A DNA stretch of 64,000 nt, from positions 2,604,001 through 2,668,000 of the forward strand of contig NZ_CP080378.1 in NCBI RefSeq assembly GCF_019443445.1, read 5' to 3'. Below the pieces are notes generated by a model. It made no database searches, was not told where the DNA came from, and saw nothing but the letters and a program-made list of their open reading frames with translations. This DNA comes from Massilia sp. PAMC28688. GTDB lineage: Bacteria; Pseudomonadota; Gammaproteobacteria; Burkholderiales; Burkholderiaceae_D. The translations under genes and the position numbers were made by a program. Positions within the stretch are counted from its first letter, which is position 1. Each line of letters starts with the position of its first letter. Shown here one piece after another: positions 16,551 through 26,867 of the stretch.

Positions 16551-17225
16551 TTACTGCTGCAGCTTGACGCGCTCAGCGGCATGTCCGGTGGCTTGTGCAA
16601 TCGCACGCCGGAATTTGAAGTTGCCGCAAGCATAGTTGTGATTAGTTGCATCGCGCAGATTGTCGACTTCATCACCCGCGATGCCTGCCAGCACAAGTTC
16701 GCGATAAGCCGTTTCCCGTTCAAAATGATTATTGCCGAGCGCTTGGTACAGCGCATGCGCTACGACGAGATCGTCTCGGGCGCCAAAGGCGTTGGCGTGG
16801 TAGCTGGACCATCGATAGTGCAACGGATCTGCGACAATGCCCGCGCGTACCGGGTTCAGTTCCACATAGCGGTAGCACACCATCAAATATGTCTCGTCAT
16901 GGACCGGGCATGATTTATACCGCCCGTCCCACAGGGTTCCCGTTCTTTCATGGCGCTTGTTGAAATAACGCACGTAGCGCTCCCCAACGGACTTCATCAT
17001 CCGCGCCGCGCTTTCCTCCTTATCTGGCGTAGCGAGTACGTGCACGTGATTTGACATCAGGACATAAGCGTGGACCGAACAGGAGGCGAGCTGTGCAGCC
17101 TTGTGAAGCATGCCCAGATAGACCAGATAATCAGCTTCGGCCAAGAAACATCGTTGTCTGTTATTGCCGCGCTGGATGATGTGCAAGGGCACGCCACTGC
17201 TTACAAGTCTCGGACGGCGGGGCAT
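16551..17225 (-). CDS. REP-associated tyrosine transposase (RAYT, Y1/HUH)
   Basis: The ATG at 17225 is set by AGGAGAG upstream and gives 224 residues starting MPRRPRLVSSGVPLHIIQRG. The HUH motif is H60-V-H62 (SNHVHVLATP). The tyrosine nucleophile is in MVCYRYVELNPVRAG (Y118/Y120), both hallmarks of the Y1_Tnp family. Members flanked by REP repeats (TnpA-REP) cut and rejoin single-stranded REP hairpins and are thought to spread them. Here the gene is enclosed by inverted pairs of a 23-base repeat on both sides, which supports the RAYT subtype. The frame is intact. Confidence 0.9.
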   Translation of the reverse strand: MPRRPRLVSSGVPLHIIQRGNNRQRCFLAEADYLVYLGMLHKAAQLASCSVHAYVLMSNHVHVLATPDKEESAARMMKSVGERYVRYFNKRHERTGTLWDGRYKSCPVHDETYLMVCYRYVELNPVRAGIVADPLHYRWSSYHANAFGARDDLVVAHALYQALGNNHFERETAYRELVLAGIAGDEVDNLRDATNHNYACGNFKFRRAIAQATGHAAERVKLQQ

Positions 17226-17355
17226 AGGCTCTCCTGAACAGGGAAAAGTGAAAACTGTACGGAGCAAGATCGTCGGCCATGCCGACAAAAAGCAAGCGAA
17301 CCGCATTTATCAAGCGCCGCAGAGACATGCCGCCAGGAAGATAGTTGCTTTTGCC

Positions 17356-17422
17356 GCGTTTAAGTGGTCTGACCCTGGCAGGAGGAAAATGATTTTGGCG
17401 CGTTTAAGTGGTCTGACCCTGG
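17356..17422 (-). repeat. Right REP-like repeat pair
   Basis: Two identical 23-base units (17356-17378 and 17400-17422, reading GCGTTTAAGTGGTCTGACCC on the plus strand) lie 44 bases apart. They are the reverse complement of the left pair, including the TTTTCCT-type spacer. With the left pair they bracket the RAYT gene as inverted terminal arrays. Confidence 0.9.
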
Positions 17423-17495
17423 TTGAAGGAAAGTGTGGCCGGGGAAGTTTGGGCGCGCTACACTTGGCCTTTGCTTACTTTCCCTGGAGTGTTTG

Positions 17496-19163
17496 ATGCG
17501 CCTGATTCATGCTTCCCTGTTTGTATTGACCGCCACCGGCATCATCGGCGCGGCCAGCGCCGATACCGTCATCGAGAACGCCAACGGCTATACGCTCAAC
17601 GCGAACAATGAGCTGGTACGCTTCTCCACCATGGCTTTTGATGACAAGGGTAGGATCGTGGCCGTGGGTGATGCTGCCAGGGCGCGCGCCAAGTCGGCCA
17701 CCACGCGCCGCATCGACATGCAGGGCAAGACCGTCATCCCGGGCCTGATCGACGCCCACGGCCATGTGTTCGGCCTTGGCGAACAGCTCACCCAGATCGA
17801 CCTGGCCGGCACCGCTTCGCTGGCCGATGCACTCGCCGCCGCCAGCACTTACGCCAAGGCCAATCCGTCCCTCGCCTGGCTGCGCGGGCGCGGCTGGAAC
17901 CAGGAGATCTGGAAGCTGGGTCGCTTCCCGACCGCCAGCGAACTCGATGGCGCCGTGGCCGACCGCCCGATGTGGCTCGAACGCGTCGATGGCCACGCCG
18001 GCTGGGCCAATTCGCGCGCCCTGCAGCTGGCCGGGATCACCAACAGCACGCCCGATCCGGTCGGCGGCAAGATCATGCGCGACGCAAACGGCGCCGCCAC
18101 CGGCGTGCTGGTGGACGCGGCGATGGAACTGGTCACCAGGGCCATGCCGCCGTTGACCGATGCCCAGTCGCGCAGCATGCTCGATCGCTCGCTGCACACC
18201 ATCGCCGCCATGGGCCTGACCAGCGTCCATGACGCGGGTGTGAACGTGGCCCAGGATGCGATCTATCGCCAGTACGCCGACAGCGGCAAGCTCACCACGC
18301 GCGTGTACGGCATGATCGGCGCCGTCGGCGCAGACTTTGACCGCCTGGCCAGGTCCGGCCCCCTCAAGTCGTATGCCAGCGACATGTACGCGCTGCGCTC
18401 GGTGAAGCTGTACTCGGACGGCGCCCTGGGCAGCCGCGGCGCGGCGCTGCTGGCCCCCTACAGCGATGAGCCGAAGTCGCATGGCTTGCTGTTCGCGCAA
18501 AGCGCGGACATGGTCGGGCAGATGGAAAAGGCGATGAAGCGCGGCTACCAGGTCAATGTGCACGCCATCGGCGACGCCGGCAACCGCCAGATCCTCGACG
18601 GCTACCAGCAGCTGCTGCGCAAGCACCCCGGCGCCAAAGACCAGCGCCATCGCATGGAGCACGCGCAGGTGGTAGCGCTGAGCGACATTGCGCGCTTCAA
18701 GACGCTCGGCATCGTGCCGTCGATGCAGCCAACCCACGCCACGTCCGACATGAACATGGCCGAGCAGCGCGTGGGCGCGGACCGCATCAAGGGCGCCTAC
18801 GCCTGGCGCACCTTCCTCAAGCAGGGTTCGCGCATTGCCTGCGGCTCGGACTTCCCGGTCGAGTCGTCCAACCCGTTCTTCGGCATCCACGCAGCAGTCA
18901 CGCGCCAGGATGCGGCGGGCAAGCCGGCCGGCGGCTGGTATGCCAATGAGGCGATGACACTCAAGGAAGCCTTCCGCTGCTTCACGCTCGACGCGGCGTA
19001 TGCCGGGCACCAGGAAAAAGTATTAGGCTCCCTGGAAAAGGGCAAATGGGCCGACTTTGTCGTCATCGATCAGGATCTGTTCACCATGCCGGCCAAGGAT
19101 ATCCACAAGGTGGGCGTGCTGCAGACCTGGGTCGCGGGACGGCAGGTGTTCGAGAAAAAATAG
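17496..19163 (+). CDS. Secreted amidohydrolase, YtcJ-like (amidohydrolase_3)
   Basis: The ATG at 17496 follows TGGAG and starts a signal peptide (MRLIHASLFVLTATGIIGAASA). The 555-residue enzyme has the metal-binding DAHGHVFG, the later VNVHAIGDAGNR and MEHAQV blocks, and the ACGSDFPVE aspartate, all typical of the YtcJ group. Such enzymes hydrolyse amide or cyclic C-N bonds; the substrate is unknown, and the signal peptide places it in the periplasm or outside. It lies just upstream of the hut operator, but the hut promoter starts after its stop, so it is probably not part of that operon. Confidence 0.85.
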   Translation: MRLIHASLFVLTATGIIGAASADTVIENANGYTLNANNELVRFSTMAFDDKGRIVAVGDAARARAKSATTRRIDMQGKTVIPGLIDAHGHVFGLGEQLTQIDLAGTASLADALAAASTYAKANPSLAWLRGRGWNQEIWKLGRFPTASELDGAVADRPMWLERVDGHAGWANSRALQLAGITNSTPDPVGGKIMRDANGAATGVLVDAAMELVTRAMPPLTDAQSRSMLDRSLHTIAAMGLTSVHDAGVNVAQDAIYRQYADSGKLTTRVYGMIGAVGADFDRLARSGPLKSYASDMYALRSVKLYSDGALGSRGAALLAPYSDEPKSHGLLFAQSADMVGQMEKAMKRGYQVNVHAIGDAGNRQILDGYQQLLRKHPGAKDQRHRMEHAQVVALSDIARFKTLGIVPSMQPTHATSDMNMAEQRVGADRIKGAYAWRTFLKQGSRIACGSDFPVESSNPFFGIHAAVTRQDAAGKPAGGWYANEAMTLKEAFRCFTLDAAYAGHQEKVLGSLEKGKWADFVVIDQDLFTMPAKDIHKVGVLQTWVAGRQVFEKK

Positions 19164-19196
19164 GCGCATGCCCGACCGGGAGGACGGTAAAAAGAT

Positions 19197-19225
19197 TTGA
19201 CTTAGTTGTATATACAACTTAGACT
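19197..19225 (+). promoter_or_regulatory. hut promoter with HutC-type operator
   Basis: TTGACT (19197-19202) and TAGACT (19220-19225) are spaced by 17 bases, a good sigma70 promoter. A perfect 16-base palindrome, AGTTGTATATACAACT (19204-19219), fills the spacer. HutC of pseudomonads binds palindromes with a TGTATATACA core, so this is very likely the HutC operator, blocking RNA polymerase directly. The start of hutU follows 76 bases after the -10. Confidence 0.85.
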
Positions 19226-19300
19226 TTGAGCATGTCCGGCGGCGCGTGCGGCTATCATTCATGGCGACGCGCGCTGTCTCTCACCTCTCAAGGAGCTGTC

Positions 19301-21013
19301 ATGACCACCGATTCCACCCTCATGGGCGACGATCCCCGCTTCGACGCCACACGCGTCATCAAGGCCCCGCGCGGCACTGAGCTGGCCTGCAAAAGCTGGC
19401 TCACCGAGGCTGCCTACCGCATGATCCAGAATAACCTGGACGCGGAAGTGGCGGAAAATCCCCAGCACCTGGTGGTCTACGGCGGCATCGGCCGCGCGGC
19501 CCGCAACTGGGCCTGCTATGACCAGATCCTCGCCTCACTGCGCGAGCTGGAAGACGATCAGACGCTCCTGATCCAGTCCGGCAAACCGGTCGGCGTATTC
19601 CAGACCCACCCAGACGCGCCGCGCGTGCTGATCGCCAATTCCAACCTGGTGCCCAAGTGGGCCAACTGGGAACACTTCAACGAACTCGATCGCAAGGGCC
19701 TGTTCATGTATGGCCAGATGACGGCCGGCAGCTGGATCTACATCGGCACCCAGGGCATCGTGCAGGGCACCTACGAGACATTCGCGGAAGCGGGCCGCCA
19801 GCACTTTGGCGGCGACTGGGGCGGACGCTGGATTCTCACCGCGGGCCTGGGCGGGATGGGCGGCGCGCAGCCCCTGGCCGCCACCTTCGCCGGCGCCGTG
19901 TCGCTCAATATCGAGTGCCAGCAGTCGAGCATTGACTTCCGCCTGCGCACCCGCTACCTGGACAAGCAGGCCAGGGATATCGATGACGCGCTTTGCCTGA
20001 TCAAGGAGCACACGGCACGGCGCGAAGCGGTCTCCATTGGCCTGCTCGGCAACGCGGCCGACGTGCTGCCCGAACTGGTGCGCCGCGCCAGGGCCGGCGG
20101 CATCGTGCCCGACCTGGTCACCGACCAGACTTCCGCCCATGACCTGATCAATGGCTACCTGCCCAGCGGCTGGACGGTGGAGCAGTGGAAGGCGGCGCAG
20201 AAGGATCCGGCGCAGCACGCGGCATTGCAGCAGGCCGCCGCCGCGTCGTGCGCGGTCCATGTGCAGGCCATCCTCGACTTCCATGCGATGGGTGTCAAGG
20301 CGGTCGATTACGGCAACAACATCCGCCAGGTAGCGCTCGATCATGGCGTGGCCAATGCCTTTGACTTCCCAGGTTTTGTGCCGGCCTACATCCGGCCCCA
20401 GTTCTGCGAAGGCCGCGGCCCGTTCCGCTGGGTGGCGCTGTCGGGCGACCCGGAAGACATCTACAAGACCGATGCCAAGATCAAGGAGCTGTTCCCGGAG
20501 CACCAGCAGGTGCACCGCTGGCTCGACATGGCGCGCGAACGGATCGCCTTCCAGGGCCTGCCGGCCCGCATTTGCTGGCTGGGGCTGGGCGAACGCCACA
20601 TCGCGGGCCTGGCCTTTAACGAGATGGTGCGCAGCGGCGAACTCAAAGCACCGGTTGTCATCGGGCGCGATCACCTCGATACCGGTTCTGTGGCCAGCCC
20701 CAATCGCGAAACCGAGAGCATGCGAGACGGTACCGATGCGGTGTCCGACTGGCCGCTGCTCAACGCCATGCTCAATACGGCCGGCGGCGCCACCTGGGTA
20801 TCGCTCCATCATGGCGGCGGCGTGGGCATGGGTTACTCGCAGCATTCGGGCGTGGTCATCGTGGCCGATGGCACCGATGCCGCCGCCAGGCGCCTGGCTC
20901 GCGTGCTGGTCAACGACAGCGGCTCGGGCGTGATGCGCCACGCCGATGCGGGCTACGACACCGCAATCGCCTGCGCCAAGCGCAACAACCTCAATCTCCC
21001 GATGGTCAAATAA
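19301..21013 (+). CDS. hutU: Urocanate hydratase (HutU)
   Basis: The ATG at 19301 follows AAGGAGC. The 570-residue enzyme has the catalytic Cys425 in [12 protein letters not shown] and the NAD-binding and glycine-rich blocks [10 protein letters not shown] and [13 protein letters not shown]. It converts urocanate to imidazolonepropionate using tightly bound NAD, step two of histidine breakdown. It is the first gene of a tightly packed operon hutU-hutH-hutG-hutF-hutD-hutI. Length is slightly above the usual 555 owing to a few N-terminal residues. Confidence 0.96.
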   Translation: MTTDSTLMGDDPRFDATRVIKAPRGTELACKSWLTEAAYRMIQNNLDAEVAENPQHLVVYGGIGRAARNWACYDQILASLRELEDDQTLLIQSGKPVGVFQTHPDAPRVLIANSNLVPKWANWEHFNELDRKGLFMYGQMTAGSWIYIGTQGIVQGTYETFAEAGRQHFGGDWGGRWILTAGLGGMGGAQPLAATFAGAVSLNIECQQSSIDFRLRTRYLDKQARDIDDALCLIKEHTARREAVSIGLLGNAADVLPELVRRARAGGIVPDLVTDQTSAHDLINGYLPSGWTVEQWKAAQKDPAQHAALQQAAAASCAVHVQAILDFHAMGVKAVDYGNNIRQVALDHGVANAFDFPGFVPAYIRPQFCEGRGPFRWVALSGDPEDIYKTDAKIKELFPEHQQVHRWLDMARERIAFQGLPARICWLGLGERHIAGLAFNEMVRSGELKAPVVIGRDHLDTGSVASPNRETESMRDGTDAVSDWPLLNAMLNTAGGATWVSLHHGGGVGMGYSQHSGVVIVADGTDAAARRLARVLVNDSGSGVMRHADAGYDTAIACAKRNNLNLPMVK

Positions 21014-21014
21014 T

Positions 21015-22592
21015 ATGAGCACTATGAGTACGCACAACAGCAGCACCGGCTGGACCCTGACACCGGGCAAGATGACCATGGCCGATCTGCGCGCCGTGTG
21101 GGCCGCCCCCGCGCACCTGACGCTTTCGCCCGATGCCTACCCCGTCATCGCAGCTTCCGCCGCGGCGGTGCAGGCCATCGTGGCCAGGGGCGACGCGGCC
21201 TATGGCATCAATACCGGCTTCGGTATCCTGGCCAAGACCCGCATCCCGGACGAAAAGCTGGAGGAACTGCAGCGCAACCTGATCCTGTCGCATTCGGTCG
21301 GCACCGGCGAACTGCTGTCGGACGCGGTGGTGCGCCTGATCATGCTGATGAAAATCGGCAGCCTGGCGCGCGGCTTTTCCGGCGTGCGTCCCCTGATCGT
21401 CGATACCCTGATCGCGCTGTACAACGCAGGCATCATGCCGGCCATCCCGGCCAAGGGCTCGGTGGGCGCGTCGGGCGACCTGGCGCCGCTGGCGCACATG
21501 ACGCTGGCGATGCTGGGCGTGGGGCCGGTGCGCGTCAACGGCCTGCTGATGGAGGCGGTCGACGCGCTCAAGCAGGCCGGCATCGAGCCGGTGGTGCTGG
21601 CGGCGAAAGAGGGCCTGGCCCTGATCAACGGGACCCAGGTGTCGGCGGCGCTGGCCCTGCATGGCCTGTTCATGGCCGAGCGCCTGCTGGAAGCGGCCAT
21701 GGTGGCCGGCGCCCTGTCGCTGGACGCGGCCAAGGGTAGCGATGCGCCGTTCGACGCGCGCGTGCACGAGGTGCGCGGCCAGCCGGGCCAGATCGCTGCA
21801 GCGTCCATCTATCGCCAGCTGGTCGCTTCGAGCGCGATCCGCGCCTCGCACCTGGAAGGCGACGAGCGCGTGCAGGATCCGTACAGCCTGCGCTGCCAGC
21901 CCCAGGTCATGGGCGCCATCATGGACCTGATCGGCAACGTGAGCCGCACCCTGCTGATTGAAGCGAACGCCGTCACCGACAATCCGCTGATCTTCCCGGA
22001 CGCCGGGGCGCCGGACCGCGGCCAGATCATCTCGGGCGGTAACTTCCACGCCGAGCCGGTGGCCTTTGCGGCCGACACGCTGGCGCTGGCCATCGCCGAA
22101 ATCGGCGGCCTGGCCGAACGCCGCATCGCGCTCCTGATCGATGCCACGCTGTCCGGCCTGCCGCCATTCCTGGTGCGTGAGCCGGGCGTCAATTCCGGTT
22201 TCATGATCGCGCACGTCACGGCGGCGGCGCTGGCGTCAGAAAACAAGTCGCTGGCCCATCCGGCCAGCGTGGACAGCCTGCCAACCTCCGCCAATCAGGA
22301 AGACCATGTGAGCATGGCCACCTTCGCGGCGCGCCGCCTTGACGATATGGCGCAAAATACGGCAGTCATCGTCGGCATCGAACTGCTGGCCGCTGCCCAG
22401 GGCATCGATTTCCATCGTCCGCTCAAGTCGTCGCCGCACCTGGAGCATGTGCATTCGCAGCTGCGCCAGAAGGTGCCGTTCTTCGATGCCGACCGCTTCT
22501 TCGCGCCCGATATCGAGGCGGCCAGGCAGATGGTGGTCAATGGAGAACTGAGCGCGTCGTGCAAGGCGCTGTTCGCGTCGCTGTACGCATAA
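21015..22592 (+). CDS. hutH: Histidine ammonia-lyase (HutH)
   Basis: The ATG at 21015 lies one base after the hutU stop; a second in-frame ATG at 21024 is also possible. The 525-residue protein has the ASG triad A152-S153-G154 in [15 protein letters not shown], which forms the MIO cofactor. Also present are the family blocks YGINTGFG and QEDHVSM. It removes ammonia from histidine to give urocanate, the first step and the source of the HutC inducer. Confidence 0.96.
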   Translation: MSTMSTHNSSTGWTLTPGKMTMADLRAVWAAPAHLTLSPDAYPVIAASAAAVQAIVARGDAAYGINTGFGILAKTRIPDEKLEELQRNLILSHSVGTGELLSDAVVRLIMLMKIGSLARGFSGVRPLIVDTLIALYNAGIMPAIPAKGSVGASGDLAPLAHMTLAMLGVGPVRVNGLLMEAVDALKQAGIEPVVLAAKEGLALINGTQVSAALALHGLFMAERLLEAAMVAGALSLDAAKGSDAPFDARVHEVRGQPGQIAAASIYRQLVASSAIRASHLEGDERVQDPYSLRCQPQVMGAIMDLIGNVSRTLLIEANAVTDNPLIFPDAGAPDRGQIISGGNFHAEPVAFAADTLALAIAEIGGLAERRIALLIDATLSGLPPFLVREPGVNSGFMIAHVTAAALASENKSLAHPASVDSLPTSANQEDHVSMATFAARRLDDMAQNTAVIVGIELLAAAQGIDFHRPLKSSPHLEHVHSQLRQKVPFFDADRFFAPDIEAARQMVVNGELSASCKALFASLYA

Positions 22593-22607
22593 AGCCGGAG
22601 GTTGAGC

Positions 22608-23396
22608 ATGGATTTCGCATTCAAGGAAGGCACGATCCCCCTGCTGGTGTCGATGCCGCACGTGGGCACCGATATCCCGGACGATATCGCCGCCCGCCTG
22701 GCGCCCTGCGCGCTGGAGCGCGCCGACACCGACTGGCACCTCAGGGAGCTGTACGGTTTCCTCGACGAGATGGGGGCCTCCACCATCTCGGCGCGCTGGT
22801 CGCGCTATGTGATTGACCTGAACCGCCCGCCGGAAGACACCAACCTGTATCCGGGCCTGTCCACCACCGGCCTGTGCCCGGTCGACACCTTTGGCAGCGA
22901 GGCGCTGTACCGCGAGGGCGACAATCCGGACCAGCAGGAAGTGCAGCAGCGACTGGTGCGCTACTGGCAGCCGTATCATGACCAGCTGCGCGCCGAACTT
23001 GAGCGCATGCTGGCCATTCACGGGCGCGTGGTGCTGTGGGATGCGCATTCCATCGCCTCGGTGGTGCCGCGCTTTTTCGAGGGTCGCCTGCCGGACCTCA
23101 ATTTCGGCACGGCCCAGGGCACGACGTGCGACGCGCAGCTGGAAGCTGCGGTGGTCGCCGTGGCCCGCGCCCAGGGCGAATTTACGGTCGCCGTCAACGG
23201 CCGCTTCAAGGGCGGACATATCACCCGCCACTATGGCCAGCCGCAGGCCAATGTGCACGCGATCCAGCTTGAAATGTGCCAGTGCCTGTACATGGATGAA
23301 GCGGCGCCGTTTGCCTACCGGCCGGAACACGCGGCCAAGGTGCAGCCGCTGCTGCGCAAACTGCTCGAATCGGCCGTGGACTGGGTGCGCGCATGA
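22608..23396 (+). CDS. hutG: N-formylglutamate amidohydrolase (HutG)
   Basis: CCGGAGG precedes the ATG at 22608 by 6 bases, so an in-frame TTG at 22602 is not used. The 262-residue protein belongs to the FGase family: SMPHVGTDIP at the N-terminus, WDAHSIASVVPRFFEG and NGRFKGGHITRHYG as likely zinc and substrate blocks. It splits formylglutamate to glutamate and formate, the last step of the five-step route. Its stop overlaps hutF by ATGA. Confidence 0.93.
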   Translation: MDFAFKEGTIPLLVSMPHVGTDIPDDIAARLAPCALERADTDWHLRELYGFLDEMGASTISARWSRYVIDLNRPPEDTNLYPGLSTTGLCPVDTFGSEALYREGDNPDQQEVQQRLVRYWQPYHDQLRAELERMLAIHGRVVLWDAHSIASVVPRFFEGRLPDLNFGTAQGTTCDAQLEAAVVAVARAQGEFTVAVNGRFKGGHITRHYGQPQANVHAIQLEMCQCLYMDEAAPFAYRPEHAAKVQPLLRKLLESAVDWVRA

Positions 23397-24769
23397 CGAT
23401 TGCCACGTCCCTGTTCGCGCGCCACGCCCTGCTGCCGGACGGCTGGCAGGACGATGTGCGCATTCAATGGGACGGCGCCGGCGCCATCACGGCCGTCAAG
23501 GCCGGCGTGCAGCAGCAGGCCGGCGAGGCAGCTGCGGGCCTGGTGCTGCCGGGGATGGTCAACCTGCATTCGCATGCATTCCAGCGCGCGCTCGGCGGCC
23601 TGACCGAAACGGCCGGCGCAGGCCCGGACAGCTTCTGGACCTGGCGCGACCTGATGTACCGCTTCGCGCGCCACATCACGCCCGAGCATATCGAGGCCAT
23701 CGCTGCCCAGCTGTTTTCGGAGTGCCTGCGCCACGGCTACACCTCGGTGTGCGAATTTCATTACGTGCAGCGCGACCCGCAAGGGCAGATGTACGCCCGG
23801 CCTGCGGAAACGGCCGAGCGGGTGGTGGCGGCAGCTGCCGCCACCGGCATGGGACTGACCATGCTGCCGGTCCTGTACAGCTTTTCCGGGTTTGGCGAGC
23901 AGCCCCTCAAGCCTGAGCAAAAGCGCTTTCGCACGGGGCCGGCGGAAGTGATGCAGGTGATTGAAGCGCTGGAGGGCCTGCGCGGCCCGCAGCTCGAAGT
24001 GGGCGTGGCCCCGCACTCGCTGCGCGCGGCGTCGGCGGCCATGATTGGCGAGGTGCTGGGCAGCCTGCCACAGGCGCGACCGGTGCACATCCATATCGCC
24101 GAGCAGCAGGGCGAAGTCGAGCAATCGCTCGCGGCCACAGGCCAGCGGCCGGTGCGCCACCTGATGGAGCAGTTCGAGATCGGCCCGCGCTGGTGCCTGG
24201 TCCACGCCACCCATCTGGACGAGGGCGAAACGCGGGCGCTGGCCGCCAGCGGCGCGGTGGCCGGCCTGTGCCCGACCACCGAGGCCAACCTGGGCGACGG
24301 GCTGTTTCCGCTGTCGCCCTACCTGGCAGCGGGCGGGCGCTTTGGCATTGGCAGCGACAGCCATATTTCGCAGTCGGCCGTGGAGGAACTGCGCTGGCTC
24401 GAATACGGCCAGCGCCTGCTGCACCAGAGGCGCAACGTGGCCGCCTCGCCTGCGCAGCGCCGCGTGGGCGACTTCCTGTGGCAAAGTGCACTGCAAGGCG
24501 GCGCGCTGGCCGCGGGGCGTCCGGTGGGCGCCCTGGCAGTTGGCAAGCGCGCAGACCTGGTGGTGCTCGACAGCGAGCATCCCAATCTGGCCGCCATCTC
24601 CCCCGAGGACGTGCTCGGGACTTTTGTTTTCTGTGGCAATGACAACCTGGTGAGCGATGTCATGGTTGGTGGTCGCTGGATGGTGCGCGGTGGGCGCCAT
24701 GTGGCGCAGGATGCCATCGCCCAGCGTTACCGGGACGCCATTGCGCAACTGCGGACACTGCGATCATGA
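23393..24769 (+). CDS. hutF: Formimidoylglutamate deiminase (HutF)
   Basis: The 458-residue amidohydrolase has metal ligands in NLHSHAFQRAL and HIHIAEQQGE, a histidine in LVHATHLDEGE, and the aspartate in GIGSDSHIS. It hydrolyses formimidoylglutamate to formylglutamate and ammonia, feeding HutG. The presence of both genes shows that this organism uses the deiminase (five-step) route rather than direct hydrolysis to formamide. Four-base overlaps link it to hutG and hutD. Confidence 0.95.
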   Translation: MTIATSLFARHALLPDGWQDDVRIQWDGAGAITAVKAGVQQQAGEAAAGLVLPGMVNLHSHAFQRALGGLTETAGAGPDSFWTWRDLMYRFARHITPEHIEAIAAQLFSECLRHGYTSVCEFHYVQRDPQGQMYARPAETAERVVAAAAATGMGLTMLPVLYSFSGFGEQPLKPEQKRFRTGPAEVMQVIEALEGLRGPQLEVGVAPHSLRAASAAMIGEVLGSLPQARPVHIHIAEQQGEVEQSLAATGQRPVRHLMEQFEIGPRWCLVHATHLDEGETRALAASGAVAGLCPTTEANLGDGLFPLSPYLAAGGRFGIGSDSHISQSAVEELRWLEYGQRLLHQRRNVAASPAQRRVGDFLWQSALQGGALAAGRPVGALAVGKRADLVVLDSEHPNLAAISPEDVLGTFVFCGNDNLVSDVMVGGRWMVRGGRHVAQDAIAQRYRDAIAQLRTLRS

Positions 24770-25362
24770 CACTCCTGATTCCCTTTGCCGGACTTGAACC
24801 CTCGCCCTGGAAAAATGGCGGGGGCAGCACCACCGAAGTGGCCATTTCGCCGCCCGGCGCCGGTCTTGATAGCTTTGACTGGCGCATCAGCCTGGCCACC
24901 ATCGCAGCCGATGGTCCATTTTCCAGCTTTCCCGGGGTGGACCGCACGCTGGCGCTGGTCGATGGCCCGGGCGTGATGCTGGACCTCGGCGATGGCCGCA
25001 AGTACGCCCTCAACGAGGATGAACCCATCATCGAATTCCCCGGCGAAGCGCCGGTGTCAGCCACCCTCTCGGGCGGGGCCACCACTGACTTCAACGTCAT
25101 GACCCGGCGTGCACGCTGCCATCACCGCCTCGGGCGGCGCGTACTGGACGCTCTGTCGGATTTTGCGCCGCGCGGCGACGTGACGGTCCTGTTCCTGGCC
25201 GAAGGCGAGAGCCTGTCGGTGTCGAGCGACGTGGAGCGCATCGGCATGGTGCGCTACGATGCGGTGATCTTTGAAAAAGGCTCCGTGTGGACGCTGGAGT
25301 CGCCCATGGCGACCGTGTTCGTGGTCGATATCTTCCTCACCCAGGACGCGCATGGCAGCTGA
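24766..25362 (+). CDS. hutD: HutD family cupin
   Basis: The 198-residue protein begins with the HutD pattern [20 protein letters not shown] and continues with [24 protein letters not shown]. HutD is a bicupin common in hut operons and proposed to limit hut flux; no enzymatic step is assigned to it. It overlaps hutF by four bases and hutI by eleven, so expression is coupled. Confidence 0.92.
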   Translation: MTLLIPFAGLEPSPWKNGGGSTTEVAISPPGAGLDSFDWRISLATIAADGPFSSFPGVDRTLALVDGPGVMLDLGDGRKYALNEDEPIIEFPGEAPVSATLSGGATTDFNVMTRRARCHHRLGRRVLDALSDFAPRGDVTVLFLAEGESLSVSSDVERIGMVRYDAVIFEKGSVWTLESPMATVFVVDIFLTQDAHGS

Positions 25363-26578
25363 TTGCGACATCGTCTTCACCAACGTCAACCTGGCCACCA
25401 TGGTGGAGGGGTATGGCGAATTGCGCGATGGGGCCATCGGCGTTGCAGCAGGCCGCATCAGCTGGATCGGACCGCGCGCCGATGCGCCGCCGGCCGCCGC
25501 GGTGTACGACGGGGGCGGGGCCTGGCTGACGCCGGGCCTGATCGACTGCCATACCCACATCGTCCACGCCGGCAACCGCAGTGATGAATTCGAAGCACGC
25601 CTGAACGGCGCCACCTATGAAGATATCGCGCGCGCCGGCGGCGGCATCATGTCCACGGTGCGCGCCACCCGCGAGGCCAGCGACGCGTCGCTGCTGGCCC
25701 AGTCGCTGCCGCGCGTGGCCAGCCTGCTGGCCGAAGGCGTGACCACGCTGGAGATCAAGTCCGGCTACGGCCTGACGCTGGACACCGAACGCAAGATGCT
25801 GCGCACGGCGCGCCGTGTCGACAGCGAACTGCCGGTGCGGGTGGCCACCACCTTCCTCGGTGCCCACGCCTTGCCGCCGGAATTCGCGGGCCGCGCCGAC
25901 GAGTATGTCGATCATGTGTGCACGCACATGCTGCCGGCACTGGCCAGCGAAGGCCTGGTCGATGCCGTGGACGCGTTTTGCGAACGCATCGGATTTAGCA
26001 ACGCCCAGACCGCAAAGGTCTTTGCCGCTGCACGCGCGCATGGCCTGCCGGTCAAGCTGCACGCCGAGCAGCTGTCCAACCAGCAGGGCGCCGAACTGGT
26101 GGCGCGCTTTGGCGGCCTGTCGGCAGACCACCTGGAGCACCTGACGGAGCAGGGCATAGCCGCCATGGCGGCCGCCGGTACCGTGGCCGTGCTGCTGCCC
26201 GGCGCATATTATTTTTTGCGCGACACCACGCCCCCGCCCGTGGCGGCGCTGCGCGCGGCGGGCGTGCCGATGGCCGTGGCCACCGACTGCAATCCCGGTA
26301 CTTCTCCCATGACCTCGCTGTTGCTGGCGCTGAACATGGCCTGTACCCTGTGGCGCCTGACGCCGCAGGAAGCCCTGGCCGGCGCCACTATCCACGCGGC
26401 GCGCGCGCTCGGCCTGCAGCAGGACATCGGGACCCTGGAAGTGGGCAAGTGCGCCGATTTCGCCTTGTGGGACATCGCGCGGCCGGCTGACCTGTCGTAC
26501 GCCATTGGCTTCAATCCTTGCCGCGCCGTGGTCAACGCCGGCCTGCCGCGCACCCCGCTGGTAAGCTTGGCCGCTTGA
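25352..26578 (+). CDS. hutI: Imidazolonepropionase (HutI)
   Basis: The ATG at 25352 lies within the end of hutD. The 408-residue amidohydrolase has the metal site [12 protein letters not shown], the substrate loop [25 protein letters not shown] and the aspartate block [10 protein letters not shown]. It opens the imidazolone ring to give formimidoylglutamate, step three. It ends the hut operon; the next coding sequence is a pseudogene. Confidence 0.96.
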   Translation: MAADCDIVFTNVNLATMVEGYGELRDGAIGVAAGRISWIGPRADAPPAAAVYDGGGAWLTPGLIDCHTHIVHAGNRSDEFEARLNGATYEDIARAGGGIMSTVRATREASDASLLAQSLPRVASLLAEGVTTLEIKSGYGLTLDTERKMLRTARRVDSELPVRVATTFLGAHALPPEFAGRADEYVDHVCTHMLPALASEGLVDAVDAFCERIGFSNAQTAKVFAAARAHGLPVKLHAEQLSNQQGAELVARFGGLSADHLEHLTEQGIAAMAAAGTVAVLLPGAYYFLRDTTPPPVAALRAAGVPMAVATDCNPGTSPMTSLLLALNMACTLWRLTPQEALAGATIHAARALGLQQDIGTLEVGKCADFALWDIARPADLSYAIGFNPCRAVVNAGLPRTPLVSLAA

Positions 26579-26597
26579 TCACTGCGGCAGAGGGGGC

Positions 26598-26867
26598 ATG
26601 CGCACCTCGGTCCATGTCGTCATCATGCTGTTATTGGCCATGCAGCTTGCGCTGGCCCAGGGTCTTGACAGGCTGCGCGTCGGCTCCAAGCGGTTTACCG
26701 AGTCCTTCATCCTGGGCGAGATGCTGACCCGCACAGGCGGCGCCGCACGCCCGGGTCGAACATCGCCAAGGACTTCGCAACACGGCCGTCGTGCTGGCCG
26801 CGCTCAAGCCCCTTGGCCTGGGCTTGGGAGTGCGAACGGCGGGTCGCACGCCGCGCCTGACGCTTAA
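26598..26867 (+). pseudogene. Remnant of an osmoprotectant ABC substrate-binding protein (OpuCC/OsmF type)
   Basis: The first 45 codons give a signal peptide and RVGSKRFTESFILGEMLTR, the typical start of a glycine-betaine/choline-binding protein. The frame then shifts: VEHRQGLRNTAVVLAALK, the next conserved block, is read in another frame from about 26754. After it the family sequence is lost. At least one frameshift and one deletion have removed the gene. Nothing else of an Opu transporter is nearby. Confidence 0.75.

Noticed and set aside
15213..17422. Regularly spaced repeats considered as a CRISPR array
   Set aside because: Only two units per side, inverted relative to each other, with similar rather than unique spacers, and a RAYT gene between them.
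17475..19010. 511-codon frame opposite the amidohydrolase
   Set aside because: The plus-strand amidohydrolase has all motifs and a ribosome-binding site; the minus frame has none.
19535..21079. 514-codon minus frame across hutU
   Set aside because: Shadow of hutU; no recognisable domain.
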